From assembly GCA_963556255.1 (NCBI GenBank), contig OY744615.1, forward strand, positions 12,372,615 to 12,436,614: a stretch of 64,000 nt of DNA. The letters run 5' to 3'. Source of the DNA: Allolobophora icterica. Taxonomy: Eukaryota; Annelida; Clitellata; Crassiclitellata; Lumbricidae. Made by a program: the position numbers and the translations under genes. Numbering within the stretch: position 1 is the first letter of the stretch; every line of letters starts with the position of its first letter. The notes under the pieces are model-generated. The model did no database searches, was not told the origin of the DNA, and saw only the letters and a program-made list of their open reading frames with translations. Of this stretch, positions 34,900 to 47,100 are shown in pieces.

Positions 34900-36995
34900 C
34901 AAACGAGTCCGATTAGGTCGGTGCACCGCTTCCTTTAGACAGTAGAACTTCGGTCGCTATGCCGAAGGGAGCAAAGGAGAGGGGATGGAGAGACGAAGGC
35001 CGGGAGCGTGGTGCAGACGGAGGTTGAGAGAGGAGGTGGGTTCTAGCAATCACGGTCAATATGCAGAGGAAGGTCAGAGAGACTGAGAACAGGAGAGGAA
35101 AAGAAGAACAGGAACGCATTGGCCTTCAGCCTTTATTAAAACCACACCTCACCTTCCATTCACAGCCGCGTAATTCGCATTTCTTCACCTTCCACAACAA
35201 CGTAGATTAACTGATCACTGCCATAAATCGTTAGACGCTTACAAGTACATGAAACACATTATCTACAACTACAAGGTTGCTCTCCGAATTCTCCACCACC
35301 GGCTTTAGGCTTAGGAGCAGACGGTTGCCTGAAGCGCCACAATTTAGGGGCACCATTTTTACCCATGCTTTTCATTCATTTTTGGGTGGATTAATTAAAA
35401 TCTAAAACTTGATGATTGTCTTGATTAGCTAGGGTGGGGGCTAAGGCCGGCCCTATTCTTTTGATCGCTACAACACCGATGTATAAACTTAGAATTTTTA
35501 CTACGTAGTACATAGCATCCGTGGATGTAAATTTTAGCCACATACGTTGAGCACTGGGTGAGTCTTCTTTTCGACAAACTCTTGTATATCGTTCACGTTG
35601 TGCTCAAGGCATCAATTGATGATCGCTTCCCAGCAGAACCACTTTCCAAGATAATAATTCTTTGATATAACTAGTCGAGAAATTATTGCCAGATGACCGA
35701 ATCCGACACAGTGCACTGCATGCAAGATTCGAAGAAAAAAGTAGCAAAGGTAGACCAAGATTACGCTGGATATATAATATAAATGAGGACATAACATCAC
35801 TTGGACAAACACTTAAGGGGGCAATTAACTTGACAAATGACCGAGGCCAATGGAGATCATTTGTTCGTACCCATCGTCTCCAAATGGCTGGCGTTAGGAA
35901 CTGATGAAGTAATGTTTATTAAAATGTCTGAAAATTACAAATCAATGAAAAACTTTTCAAAGCCAGTAACTAAATAAACGTGCGATTGTCTCTGTGTTTT
36001 AATATCAAATCCATAAATCGATCCGAAAATCTGAACTAAAAAGATTCAGATTCAAATACGTGCATAGCATGATAGATTTACACTGAAAACCAGTAGCTGT
36101 TTTTCTCGGGATTTTAACCCTTCCATAATTGTTGAGAGATTTTTTATTTTGCATATTGCCTACAAGAATGTCGACTGCTTTTTAATTACTTTAAAGCAGC
36201 TTTGAAGAAATGCGTGTTAACTTAAGTAATTAACTGTACTTCCCATCACTGCTATATATAATGTTTGAAAATCTGTGCATGAAACTAACAACGCAATCCT
36301 ACGTAAGCTACAACCGTCTCTTGAGCTAACCCGAGAGGGATCCACTTCATGGGTAAAAAGTGTTAGCCTATGCGACCTAATTTGCTTAGCCTTGAAATAT
36401 GAAGGCCCTCTTCTTCGCTGTCTAATCTCTCCGCGCCAATTTCTACCAGAGCTGCAACTTGCAAGCGGGAGAGAAATTTCGAAATATCGTTGTTTTGAAA
36501 TTCCGATCTGCCGGTTGACTGTCCATCACGTAGTTACTAGGTTATCCTGCACTACAGCATTGTCTTATTTAATGTGACAGCTGATTTATTCCGATGGTTT
36601 AGCTGGTTGTTGATTTAATGCAAGATGTAAATTTCTACCGAAGGGATGGCACGCCTATCGCGCAGTGCTGCCAGTGCTCCCTGGCCATGAAATGGAATTT
36701 TATATAAAAAGTTTAAATTGTTGTATGCAAATTATTACTTTAAAATGATTTTTGTAAAAATAATTAATATTTTCCATAATTGTAATCGAACATTTTTATA
36801 CTACTTCTTCCACAGAATCTGACCGGAGGCACTGTCCACGCTAGCCTAAGGGTGATGACATACCTATCATTCACTAAAGACGCTTCTAAATATTGTTTCA
36901 ATATCTCCAAAGCATGATGTACTCACTATATTGAAGATTCCCATCAAACTGGGGCAAAGTTTCATCGAGTTTGACCCAAATCGCATATAGAAATA
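34900..36995 (-). pseudogene. Decayed SLC5 copy: intron 4, intron 3 and exon 2
   Basis: 34917-35300 aligns with intron 4 of genes B and C (23370-23760, 54530-54900). 35560-35690 aligns with intron 3 (24340-24500). An exon 2 with an open frame, YFYMRFGSNSMKLCPSLMGI, lies at 36995-36927 with donor GTGAGT. Its acceptor is lost: the base pair before TATTTC is CC, not AG. I could not find exons 3 and 4 in the expected places. A LINE tail interrupts it at 35690-35903. It is therefore a dead fourth copy between genes C and B. Confidence 0.75.
35690..35903 (+). mobile_element. LINE 3' fragment
   Basis: Reads PDDRIRHSALHARFEEK, GRPRLRWIYNINEDITSL and WRSFVRTHRLQMAG then stop. This is the conserved end of a LINE endonuclease/RT protein of a different family from the one at 21425. 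It lies inside the SLC5 relic's intron 3. Confidence 0.75.
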
Positions 36996-39425
36996 GGCTA
37001 CTAAAAAATTAAACAGATATAGACATACTATGCGCATAATAAGCCAAAAGCTGCTAGGCTATAAACACAGGGAAACGAATTGGCACTGCTACAAGCAGTT
37101 CTCGATTCCTGATGAATTGATTAACGCCTTTAATGTGTTTCTCTGACGTGCAGCTAGATAAGGCTGGAATTATGATTATAATTTTCGATCTGTTAGTTGT
37201 TGGAGTGAAAGCATATGTTTCATTCGTTACACAGTTGTCTAATTCTACCAGTAATTATAATTGTCCTCAGTGACTTTGTTTTTTTATCACAGTTTTGGCT
37301 GACAGCTGCATAGGTCTACTCCCTGGCTCATTCATTAGCTTATCAGCGTGGCCCGGAGAATCATCGCTCTCATCCACCCTGCATTCCAGTCAGAGCTTTG
37401 GAATGTTAATTCGGCGAATCTCTGTCCTTTACCATTCCGATCAGTTCTTTATCCATCACTCGTTCCTTATCTTACACAGCCTAGTGGTACACAGACTACA
37501 GGTTCGAATGTTTTCGGTCGAGGCTACTTCTAATTATTATTTCTTTGGTTGACAATCAATCTATTCTTCACTTCCCTCATTTGCAATCATTAATAAAAAG
37601 AACACACGATATACGTCAGCGTCGAGCCAGATCTCTAGCTAGGCTTCGGTCTATCGGTACAGATTCATCTAGATCTATTGAAGACTCTCAATTATTCGAT
37701 ATTTTCTCATAAGTCTACTTTGCATGAAAAGGTGTTAAACTTCGGATGCGTTCTTACAGACTCTTATCACAGATGGATTATGATTGCTTAGAGTTTATAT
37801 GGCAATTTGTCAGTTAGGTAAATTTAAAATTCTGATATCCTTGCTGGTAGGTCTATATGAAACAACTTTCGGAGGTGGGCATTTTATGGGTTTTCTTGCA
37901 GAAATTACTTTGGTTTTTGTGTGGTATTCTACCTAGTCCTTATTCATTGCAGTGTTACTAGTATTATGGTTACTTATAATTAGTATTATGGTTACTTATA
38001 ATTAGTATTATGGTTACTAGTATTATGGTTACTTATAATTGCCAAAAAATTACTCTTCAACTTTTAGTTATTAATTGCGTTGTGCAATCGTTCTACCACC
38101 ATAACAATTGATCCTCAATTTCAAAATTCTAAGAACAGTTCATTTGGTGTTGCGTCCAAATTCAAGACCTCCAGATTGTCCTTTTGAAATTAGCAGCCTA
38201 GACAAAACTATCATATATATTTCAGCTACTATTAATCCTAGGCCATATCCAATTAAACTAGAGATTATATGGCTCGACGATGACATGTATCGCGTTTTTG
38301 TTTGATTAGTGACAGCAATTGCTCAAGTGAAGAATTATTTTATTATTGAGCTATTACCACCTTTTTGTAGTTGAACCCGTGGCTTGCATACTTTCTTCTT
38401 ATCTCCGTTAATTCCACGCCGCAGCTATCGGCGCATTCTTCTGATTCCTCCTCTGCTAGCCTAATGCATTAACATTTCCGCTAGTTATCTGTTCAACATC
38501 GCATGAAGCCTGTCTCCAAACTGTTGCTACCTTGGCATATTGTTATCCATAACGCTGTCCGTATTCCTTATCTAAACATTTATTTGAATTTTTATTACTT
38601 TTATTTATATAAATTCATTTAATTATCTCATATTGTCGCCAGCCAAGCAGCTAAAGCTAAAACGGTAAGTAGAATTTATCCGATTTAAGGTGTTGCTCTA
38701 GGCATGATATCAGCGGCTCGCCATGATTTTGACAGTTCTCTAAGACTCACGTCCTCGATATACTAAACTCGTTTGTTTTACATTCGAGCATTATGATAAC
38801 GCCGTTATAAAAGTCATTATGTTATATTAGATTAGCACCTTACAGCTTCACTATTAGTTCAAACAATTGATTAGCTCTTTTTAAAGTGCCATTGTTCCTA
38901 ATTAGAGAAAAGTTGATCTGGTGACTTCGATATTTAAGGCAAAGATTAAAGATACTGTATTGTTAGAACCTACAGATAAACATCTGGCACCCGTATCCCA
39001 CTTTTTAAAACTGGGGCACACTACCCCACTCTTTAAACAATGCCAGTCAATATTTCATCATTGTGCCTCTCAGAGATCGCACTCTCCGCCATGCTTCGTG
39101 TGTGTAGACAGAGTGAGGAGTATGTACCACAGAAGTACGAAAGTACTTAGATACACAGCTAAAAATAGAGCCAGACGAACTGAGTCACAGGCAGTCAGAC
39201 ATGCAGACGTTCAACCACACAGGTTAGCCAACAGACTGACCGCACTGACCAGCCCTCAGGCCGCAGGCGCCACAGGTCTGGGACACGAATAATTTTATGC
39301 CCTTCTTGGAAAGACCTGAAATCTTCCTCACTCTCCGCCTCATGGATGTCATCTTAGTCATATAGGGTTGTGGAGATGTAGGTCATAGTGCAAGCTTCTA
39401 TATCCTTCATCAGCTACAAATCTGT
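36996..39425. other. Intergenic stretch without recognised gene
   Basis: Contains a 22-bp tandem repeat (TAGTATTATGGTTACTTATAA, about 37955-38042) and otherwise AT-rich unique sequence. The longest open frame (about 38921-39292, plus) lacks an ATG at its start and resembles no family I know. Confidence 0.4.
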
Positions 39426-39427
39426 AT

Positions 39428-39850
39428 TTAGACCCACTCTTTTCTTCTTGTGCTGTCGGCTCTAGGAGCCCTAGCGATCGTCATGATACACAGTCTCCTT
39501 TGCCGTCTTGCTACTTCCCCAGTAGCCCTTGAGTCGCGCTCCGGCCTGGGAGTCCCACCATCAGCGCTCCGGCCTGGGAGTCCCACCATCAGCGACCATC
39601 GGCGTGGTTTGGTGTGTCTCATGACGATTTTCTTGGCATGTTAACAGGGGTGGTTTGCCATTGCCTTCCCCTGGTTTTGCCTGCAGTGCCCGTTCGTTCC
39701 CCTTCCTTTGGAAGGGTACCAACAGTCCGCACCGCGTGAAGGTGGGCACGGAGGACTTTGGTTCACCAGCCCAGGTCGGATCCGAGTCTACGCTCATGAG
39801 AGACGTCGGTCAGGTCGCCTCCCTGCTTTACTCTGCAACAGAGTGACTGG
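39428..39850 (-). mobile_element. LINE tail fragment plus unclassified repeat
   Basis: The minus strand at 39520-39430 reads RRLCIMTIARAPRADSTR, nearly the same as the end of the LINE at 21425-22413 (RRLVMTVARVPRTDGTR). To its right, a 28-bp unit AGCGCTCCGGCCTGGGAGTC is duplicated (39535-39593). It is followed by a GC-richer block with GGGGTGGTTTGCCATTGCCT, which looks like an interspersed repeat I cannot name. Confidence 0.5.
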
Positions 39851-40033
39851 TGAACCTTTGCGGACTTGGTGAACCTTTGCGGACTTAGACCCACACACAT
39901 AATAATAAATAATTATTATTGTCTGCCTTGATATGACTTCTCGCCCCCAGTCCTCTCACAATCTGAAAATAACTGTCCTTGGTTAAAGATATCCAAGCCG
40001 AAAACCTGTAAAAAGCTCCTTCCGTTACATAAT

Positions 40034-40501
40034 CAGACCCGGTTCGTCCGTTAGGCAAACTAGGTAGCCGCCTAGGGCCGCCGATTTTTAGGGGCCGCCA
40101 ATTTTCCATTTTCCCGAAGTAAACATAAAAAATAATTTCTGGAAATTCATAAATGAAACAAAGTTGGATTAATTTTTAATTATTATTCGCTAGATGGAAG
40201 CATAATAGTGTTGGTGTAATAAATTATGTTCTATTAAGGTAGGGTTCACCGTTAAGTTTAATCATAAGTTTTTCCAGAAGTATTGAATCAGCAGTTCAGT
40301 TTACTCTAGTGTAGACGGTTAGACCATTTTCATTATTTAAAATTTTTTATTTTAATGATTGTTTGAAAATAAATAACGTAAATTTCAGTAAATCATGTCA
40401 ACTATAAAAGGAACTAAAAGCGATTAATATTATATTATGGGTCGACGGGCCGCTCAAATGTAGCTTTACCTAGGGCCGCCAAATGTCTTGAACCGGGCCT
40501 G
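40034..40501. mobile_element. 468-bp non-autonomous hAT element
   Basis: Left end CAGACCCGGTTC and right end GAACCGGGCCTG are inverted repeats with one mismatch over 12 bp. CCTAGGGCCGCC follows inside both ends. The flanks TACATAAT (40026-40033) and TACATGAT (40502-40509) are a 7/8 target duplication. The interior is AT-rich without a transposase. The ends resemble those of the element at 7519-9103, so it is likely of the same group. Confidence 0.85.
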
Positions 40502-41109
40502 TACATGATAATGTTTAAAAGCATTAAAACGTCGCTAATTTTGACTAATGCACGTCGTGTTCCGATTTTGCTGATAGAGAAACTAGATGAAGTTGTTCTA
40601 AAACGAAAACGAGTAGATGACATTATAGATGATAAAACATTGCCGTTATGGAGGTAAGCTCATCAGCGTTTCATAATCAGTTACTGGCAGGCTAGTATGT
40701 CCTAAATGATTCAACGCTAGAACCGAAAGTGGAGAGGAAATTGGTCCCACCATTTAGACCAAAGTTGAGCTCCTGCATTCGTTGAGTAACAGACACAGGC
40801 GTTAGGAACCTCGTATCCCCTTCTTGTCGGATTTGGAAACCAGATCATATGTATGTAAAAGCTCTGAGATTGTGGTAATTGAAAGAAGCCAAGTTGTCAG
40901 TGTTATTTTAACATGAATTAATATAATTAATAATGCATTGCAAAGCCTATCCTAAAAACAGCGATTCAAAACTAATAATTCGACCGCTTTATAGATGCTC
41001 TGACATTGCAGAACTGAGGTAGCAGTTAACAATGATCAGTTAATAAGCAGGAACTGTAGCCAGCACCTCTCAGCAGTCGAGTGTTCATTAGATCTATATG
41101 TAATCAGGG

Positions 41110-41172
41110 TCAGATTGATGATATCGTGGCTTTCTCGGTATCCCTCGCGTGCGCCGCTAGCCCAACTGCCAC
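41110..41172 (-). CDS. Candidate last exon (exon 16) of gene C with PDZ-type tail
   Basis: Acceptor CTATATTCACAG, then 20 codons ending KATISSI and TGA, in phase 0 with exon 15 cut at AAT before GTAATA (exon end 41697). Compared with gene B, 11 codons are identical, 3 differ silently and 6 change. The stop is at the same place. The other joinable frame ends at different points in the two genes, which makes phase 0 the better reading. Confidence 0.5.
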   Translation of the reverse strand: MAVGLAAHARDTEKATISSI

Positions 41173-44100
41173 CTGTGAATATAGAAAGTGCAGAGCATAA
41201 ATCCCGACACATAGTCCCATACAATGTTTAATTTAATGCTTGTGATATTAACACGTACAATCATAAATATAAGAGCGTCGATGGCAATGCAATACAACTG
41301 ACCTATGCATACAGCAAGTATTTAACACCGATAGGCTTACTTTGCAATCTTCTTTCTTTGGTGCAAATGACCAGTTGTAAGGTTTGAAACTATCGACGCC
41401 TAGTTTAATATTTTGCTGTGTAATAAATATTATTTCATAGTGTAGTACTGTAGTCGTTAACGGCAATTCTTAAAATATGAACTTTTTAATATTAATCATG
41501 AATAAAACTTATTAGTTGATTTACTCTTCTTTATGCGATGCGATTAAAAAATGACTAGCGTTAAGTCTCATAGAGACTTGCTGTGCATTAGTAATCGTCA
41601 GAGTTGAGGCTCCATTAGTCTCATTTGGCAATGAAAGTATTAGGCGGTTCGAGAAGGTAGCTACCATGTCTCGCTACTACTGCAACCTATTATTACATTT
41701 GCGTCTTCGTTTGGCTTTTCGAGTTGAGACTGATCATCTGTCTCCTGGCTTCTGCAGCCGCAGTTCGTGAACCTCATAAGAAGACGGTCATCCACGGCGT
41801 CCTCCAAATCTTTGTTTCCTAACAAACCACAAGAAACAATAGAAGTTTGTTCAATGTACATTTAGATTATTAGAATTGAGAACCTTCTTATGTATACTGG
41901 TATACCGATTTCTTTACACAGATGACTCGATCAAAATGAAAATTTGACGAATAATCAATGTAGTTGCTAAGAAGTGCGAAGTAGCGAAGATAATTATAAG
42001 CAATAACGAAACCAAAGATCTAGAATACGTGACCTCTGTGGAATTACATGATATCTGGCGGAATCACTCGGCTCTCCATCTTTTAATGGTCACTAGATCC
42101 TTGGTTGCTGAACAATGACCACCAAAGTTAATTATACGACAGTTGAATTGATAAGATGCAATAAAATAAACTGTTCTATATAGTTGGAGCTGGCAGCATA
42201 TCTAAGTACGTTTGGATGTCAGAGAGAGGATCAGTGCAAATGAATGACTAAACAATAGGATACAATACAATTCTCTCATAAACCACAAATATTTAGCGCC
42301 TTCTTTCACCTGACATAGTTCAAATTATATGTAGGAAAACTCAAAGTTAAGCCAGATCCTTGAAATCTTGGCGAGAAAGCCACAGATTACCACAGTCTCT
42401 ACACCTGGGGTAATCTGGTGCGTTGAAACTGTTTTACAGAAAATGATAACCTACTGAATATAAGAGAAACGATCATCCCAACTGACACCGTTGTTAGCAT
42501 TCCGAAGAGCGTATACCACATGTAAGACAGACAGTAAAACTTCTCCAGACCATGGAACTCCGTCTGCAGACATCAAGTAAAAATATAAACCTTCTGTGTT
42601 AGTTGCAACAGTGCCTATAATTTTATCATACATAAATAACAGAACGTTTTTATACCATACAGCAGAATAGAGACGCTCTTCAATCCAACCAGAAACTTCT
42701 ACATGTATGCAAAAGTTTGAATATGTATTATATAAACACATAGCTTAGTTAATTATTGCACTTGAAGGCTACCACCGATGCATGCATACAAAAGTATAGG
42801 CCTACATAAATTGTATACAAACGAATTTACATGTGATGTAAACATGTATATAACCATTTTTGGCACCACGTGGAAAATAAATGCAACTGATTTCACAGTT
42901 CAACGTTCACGTTGAATGATTTTACGATAAAAATAGCCTTTCCTAGCTACACCATACGAATACAAACTAACTTTTCGCTCTGTTAAAACTACAACACAAG
43001 TTAAGTTAACAAGAAGCGCTCTAGTGAGATCGCTAAGAGGCGTTGAAGAAATTCTCGGACACAAACCTACAACAAACAGGCAGATAGATAAAGAAAACAG
43101 CCAGACAAACTGAAAGTATAGAAGAATTACACTTGGCAGCGTCTCCATGGTAGTATTTGTTGGCTGGTTGGTTCCAGTACAATTGCCATTTGTCGCTGAT
43201 TGAAAGATTGTAGAGTTCCGATGATCAATGCAACAGTCGACTGAGAGGGAAGGCAGAGACGGATATTTATTTGGGACACTCATCGATCCTAGTTGCACCC
43301 AAACGTTCAAGATGACACCCACAACTCCGCCAGTCAAGGCTCCCTGTGGAAATTCACAACAAACAATGACGTTAAATGTGAAGTGAAAACGAAAAAAATG
43401 ATGTAAGGGCATCATACATTTTGTAAGCGATTGATTTTCATCTTGTCAAACCTCAAAATGCCTCATCAGTCAACTAATTCGGTTAACATCAGCTCCATCG
43501 TTTCCGTTAGCTCACAATGGAAAGGATAATTTTGTGCGGTTCAAAGCATGATCAGTTGCTGTAACTAGCGAAACAATGTATAATCACAAAAAATCAAATG
43601 ATAAAAGCGTATGATTAACGCAAATGAAAATTTTGCATAAGTGCAAACCTTCCAATTCGCGAGTCTTGATATTCCACCCAACACGAAGATGCCAAACAGT
43701 GGCCCGAACACTGCTCCATCAAATGTCACTGATATCTGAATAATAAGCGAAGATAACATCAATTGAAATATACAAAAAATTGCAACAGAGACAGACTTCC
43801 CTGTTAAAGCCCCAACGTTATCATTATTGCTATTAAAGACGTGTGCATGCGTGTTCATTCATCAACATTATCATCATTTGGTTTCGTTGTTATCGTAAGC
43901 ATAATTATTGACACGAAAATAACAAGGACATGTTACATGCAGTAACAATGGGAGTGCCAAACGGAACAAACCGTTCCGTTAAAAGAGCCTCAGTTACAAT
44001 AAATCATTAGAACCAGTGGAGCAGTTTATAAGTGGAATGTACATTGTCATTTATAGCATCAACAAGAGAAAAACCCACCCTATCAACCCCAATTGTCTAG

Positions 44101-47100
44101 CGTTATGTGCCAAAACAGTGTGTATGAGCAAACTACTTCAGATCAGCCCTAACATTTTTTAATGATCACTTCAACCACTAGAATTGTTTCCATAAGCAAT
44201 TATAGATACAACCCAAGAGCCCCAGTGCAAAACTCTGACTTCAAAACGTTAAATGGCAGAGCACACAAAACATATAGCCAGAGATTGCAGTACTACCAAC
44301 AATTATTTATGGATGTTGGTCCTACAAAGCTGTGCATTGAGAAGATCGTGATGCGCAAATTTCTATCCGGTGTTGACGGACGAACAAAACGACTTTGAAG
44401 ATCAATATGCGTTTCGGCCCACTGGGTCTACCACTGCCGCACTTAGTTCGTTAACGCATCAACTCACTGAAATGCTGACCACCAGCGCCTACGTACACCT
44501 GATAGCGCTGGATTTTTCAAAAGCATTTGATACGGTGAGGCATGACTATCTGGCTGAACAGATGGCAGACTTACCCATTCCCGACGTTGCTTACAATTGG
44601 ATCATCGCGGCCCTCCACTAACCACAACATTGCACTAAGTTCAAAGGAATTACCTCTGCGGCGATTGAAATCAACTGCGGAATTGTCCAGGGATCAGGAA
44701 CTGGTCCGGTACTGTTCTTAACAGCAATATCCAAACTCAAACCTAAACATCCAACTAACCAGACACTCAAGTACGCGTACGATACCTATCTCCTGCATGG
44801 TTCCTGCTGCCAATAGCAACCTCATAAACTCGGAAATCAGGCACATCGAGATCTGGGCTGCGAGATGTAATCTAAAGCTTAACCAAGCAAAGACCCAGGA
44901 AATGGTTGTCCGTAAGCCGAGAACAAAACTGAATGAAAACTAGCCGATAGAGATCGCTGGTCTTACCAGGGTCAGACTTACGAAGATCTTGGGTGTCACG
45001 TTCTCCGATAACTTCTGCTTTGATGTGCATGTTGACAATCTATGCACTGGTGCAAGACAGTCAATGTATGCATTACGCATCCTGACTACTCATGGACTAC
45101 TTGGCCCCTCAATGTACGAGGTGGTAACAGCTACCACAGTAGCGAGGATGACGTATGCTGCGTCCGCTTGGTGGGGCTATGTGGGGCAGAGGGACGTGAG
45201 AGACTGCAGGCAATATTTAGGAGACTAATTAAAGCTGGTTATCTTCCTGTGGACTACCATAGATTCGAACAATTGATCCGAACTGCAGATTCCAAACTTT
45301 TCATGGCCGTCCTTACATGTCCAACACATGTGCTCCATGCGCTATTACCCCATGTTAAGCATACTGGTTATACTTTGCGACGCCGTGTTCCTAATCGGGT
45401 TCTCCCTACTGCTGACAGTCTAGCTCGTAAATCTTTCATAATTAGGATGATTTTCATCGGATTATAGGCCTTAGTACTTTAACCTGGACGTGATATACAT
45501 ACATGTGTAAACCAAAATGCGGTTAGCAGTTGGATTAATAAAGGATTTACTTACTTGCTTACTCATTCCATAATAAGACAGCACATAACCATCACCTAAC
45601 ATTTTGATTAGAAATAGTTTACATGCAAACAAAACAGTACATAACCGGCTCTTAGCCACTTGTCTAAAGTTAATTAACAGGTTACAGGAACATTTGAATT
45701 TTAAAGTTATACCGCAGTTAATATATATGCTTTAATTTATTTTTAAATTGGTACAATGATGGAAGACTCGTTAATTCCAACGGTAAAGTGTTCCGAAACG
45801 ACAGAACATAAGTGCTAATGCTAAATTGTCTAATCTTGGTGTGTGTGGGCGTGGTGGCTCAGTGGTAAGTTCGGCGCCTTGTGACCGGAGGTTTGCAGGT
45901 TCGAATCCCACTCTAGCCGCTGCGTACGGACCTTGGGCAAGTCCTTCACTCGCAATTGCTCGTGGCGCTTCGGCGTGAAAATTCCGGCACAGTATCAAAT
46001 GCTGTAGTCGGGAGCGCCTCTGAGTAGTAGTAGACTTCGAGAGGCGCTATAGAAATATCCGGAATAAAATATCCGGAATAGTAAAAAGTACTAAATAAAT
46101 TATATGTGTTAAGGGCTCATGACCATCTACATTAAGATTCTTCCCAGAAAATCGATCAAAGCTTTTTGGTAGTAACTGTATGTGGAACCTATGTACATGA
46201 ACAACACGTGTAGCTTGTTGTTACATTCAAATGGCAATACCTCCAGATTTTTAAACAATTCTTTTATGTGAGCTGTATGGGGAACATTGCAGATAATACG
46301 TATAGCGTGCTTCTGAAGATTTTGAGGAGATCAATGTTAAAGTCTACTGCCCGAAATATATCTTGTTTAAGACTGGCTAGGCTGGATATTAGTAAGTCAA
46401 ATTCCTGGTTGAACAGTATGAGATACAACAAACCAGACAGATAAAACTTATCGTACAGTCCATTCCTGCTGCTAGCTTTACTTTTACAAATAGGTCCTCA
46501 GGAGGCCCAGTTTTTCGCAATTCCAATTTATTTTCAGTGGAAGTTCCCACCGTTCCTATTAGAAAACTTCCTATATTTAAGTACGAAGGCAGAGCCAGGC
46601 ATAGGTATGCCATTGCTAGTATCCTCCTAAAGCCAAGTTTCAGATAGCGCTACTATTATTGGTTGAACCATAGCTAGTAGGACCTTTATAACGGATAACT
46701 TGTTTATCAAGCTGGTGTATCTCATTTGATTGGATGGTGAAGGCGGCGAAGACAAGTAGCTATATCCGTGTCAAGTTCAGTTGTGTACGTATGTGCACAC
46801 AAGGGGCCTGATCCCGCACCTCCAGCCCTAGGCCCTAAATCGCTCGTGTTGTCCTTTGGACCCGATATCACTCAGGCCAACAACTACAACAAAATCAGGC
46901 CATGTCAAAACTAAAGTAAACAAACCAGAAACGATCCTTTGCCTGGTGATAGTACCTTGAAGCAAACGTTTCATGTTATTGTAACATTGGAAAGGGTACC
47001 ATTTAAACCTGTGACATTAGAGTCCATGATTTAGTTAGTCTTCATAGGCTGATCGCTGATCGATCTTATTCTGGTTGGCTTTTCATCGGGTCATGGAGTT

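Noticed and set aside
38921..39292. 123-aa plus-strand frame
   Set aside because: Does not begin with ATG, no family resemblance, biased but unremarkable composition.
40511..40656. Plus-strand frame starting MFKSIKTSLILTNARR, ending at a GTAAGC-like donor
   Set aside because: Only 48 codons, beside a hAT element, no recognisable domain and no partner exon found.
45898..45908. tRNA gene suggested by A and B boxes
   Set aside because: The head does not form a full cloverleaf with a 3' acceptor stem, and it continues into a SINE body and tail.
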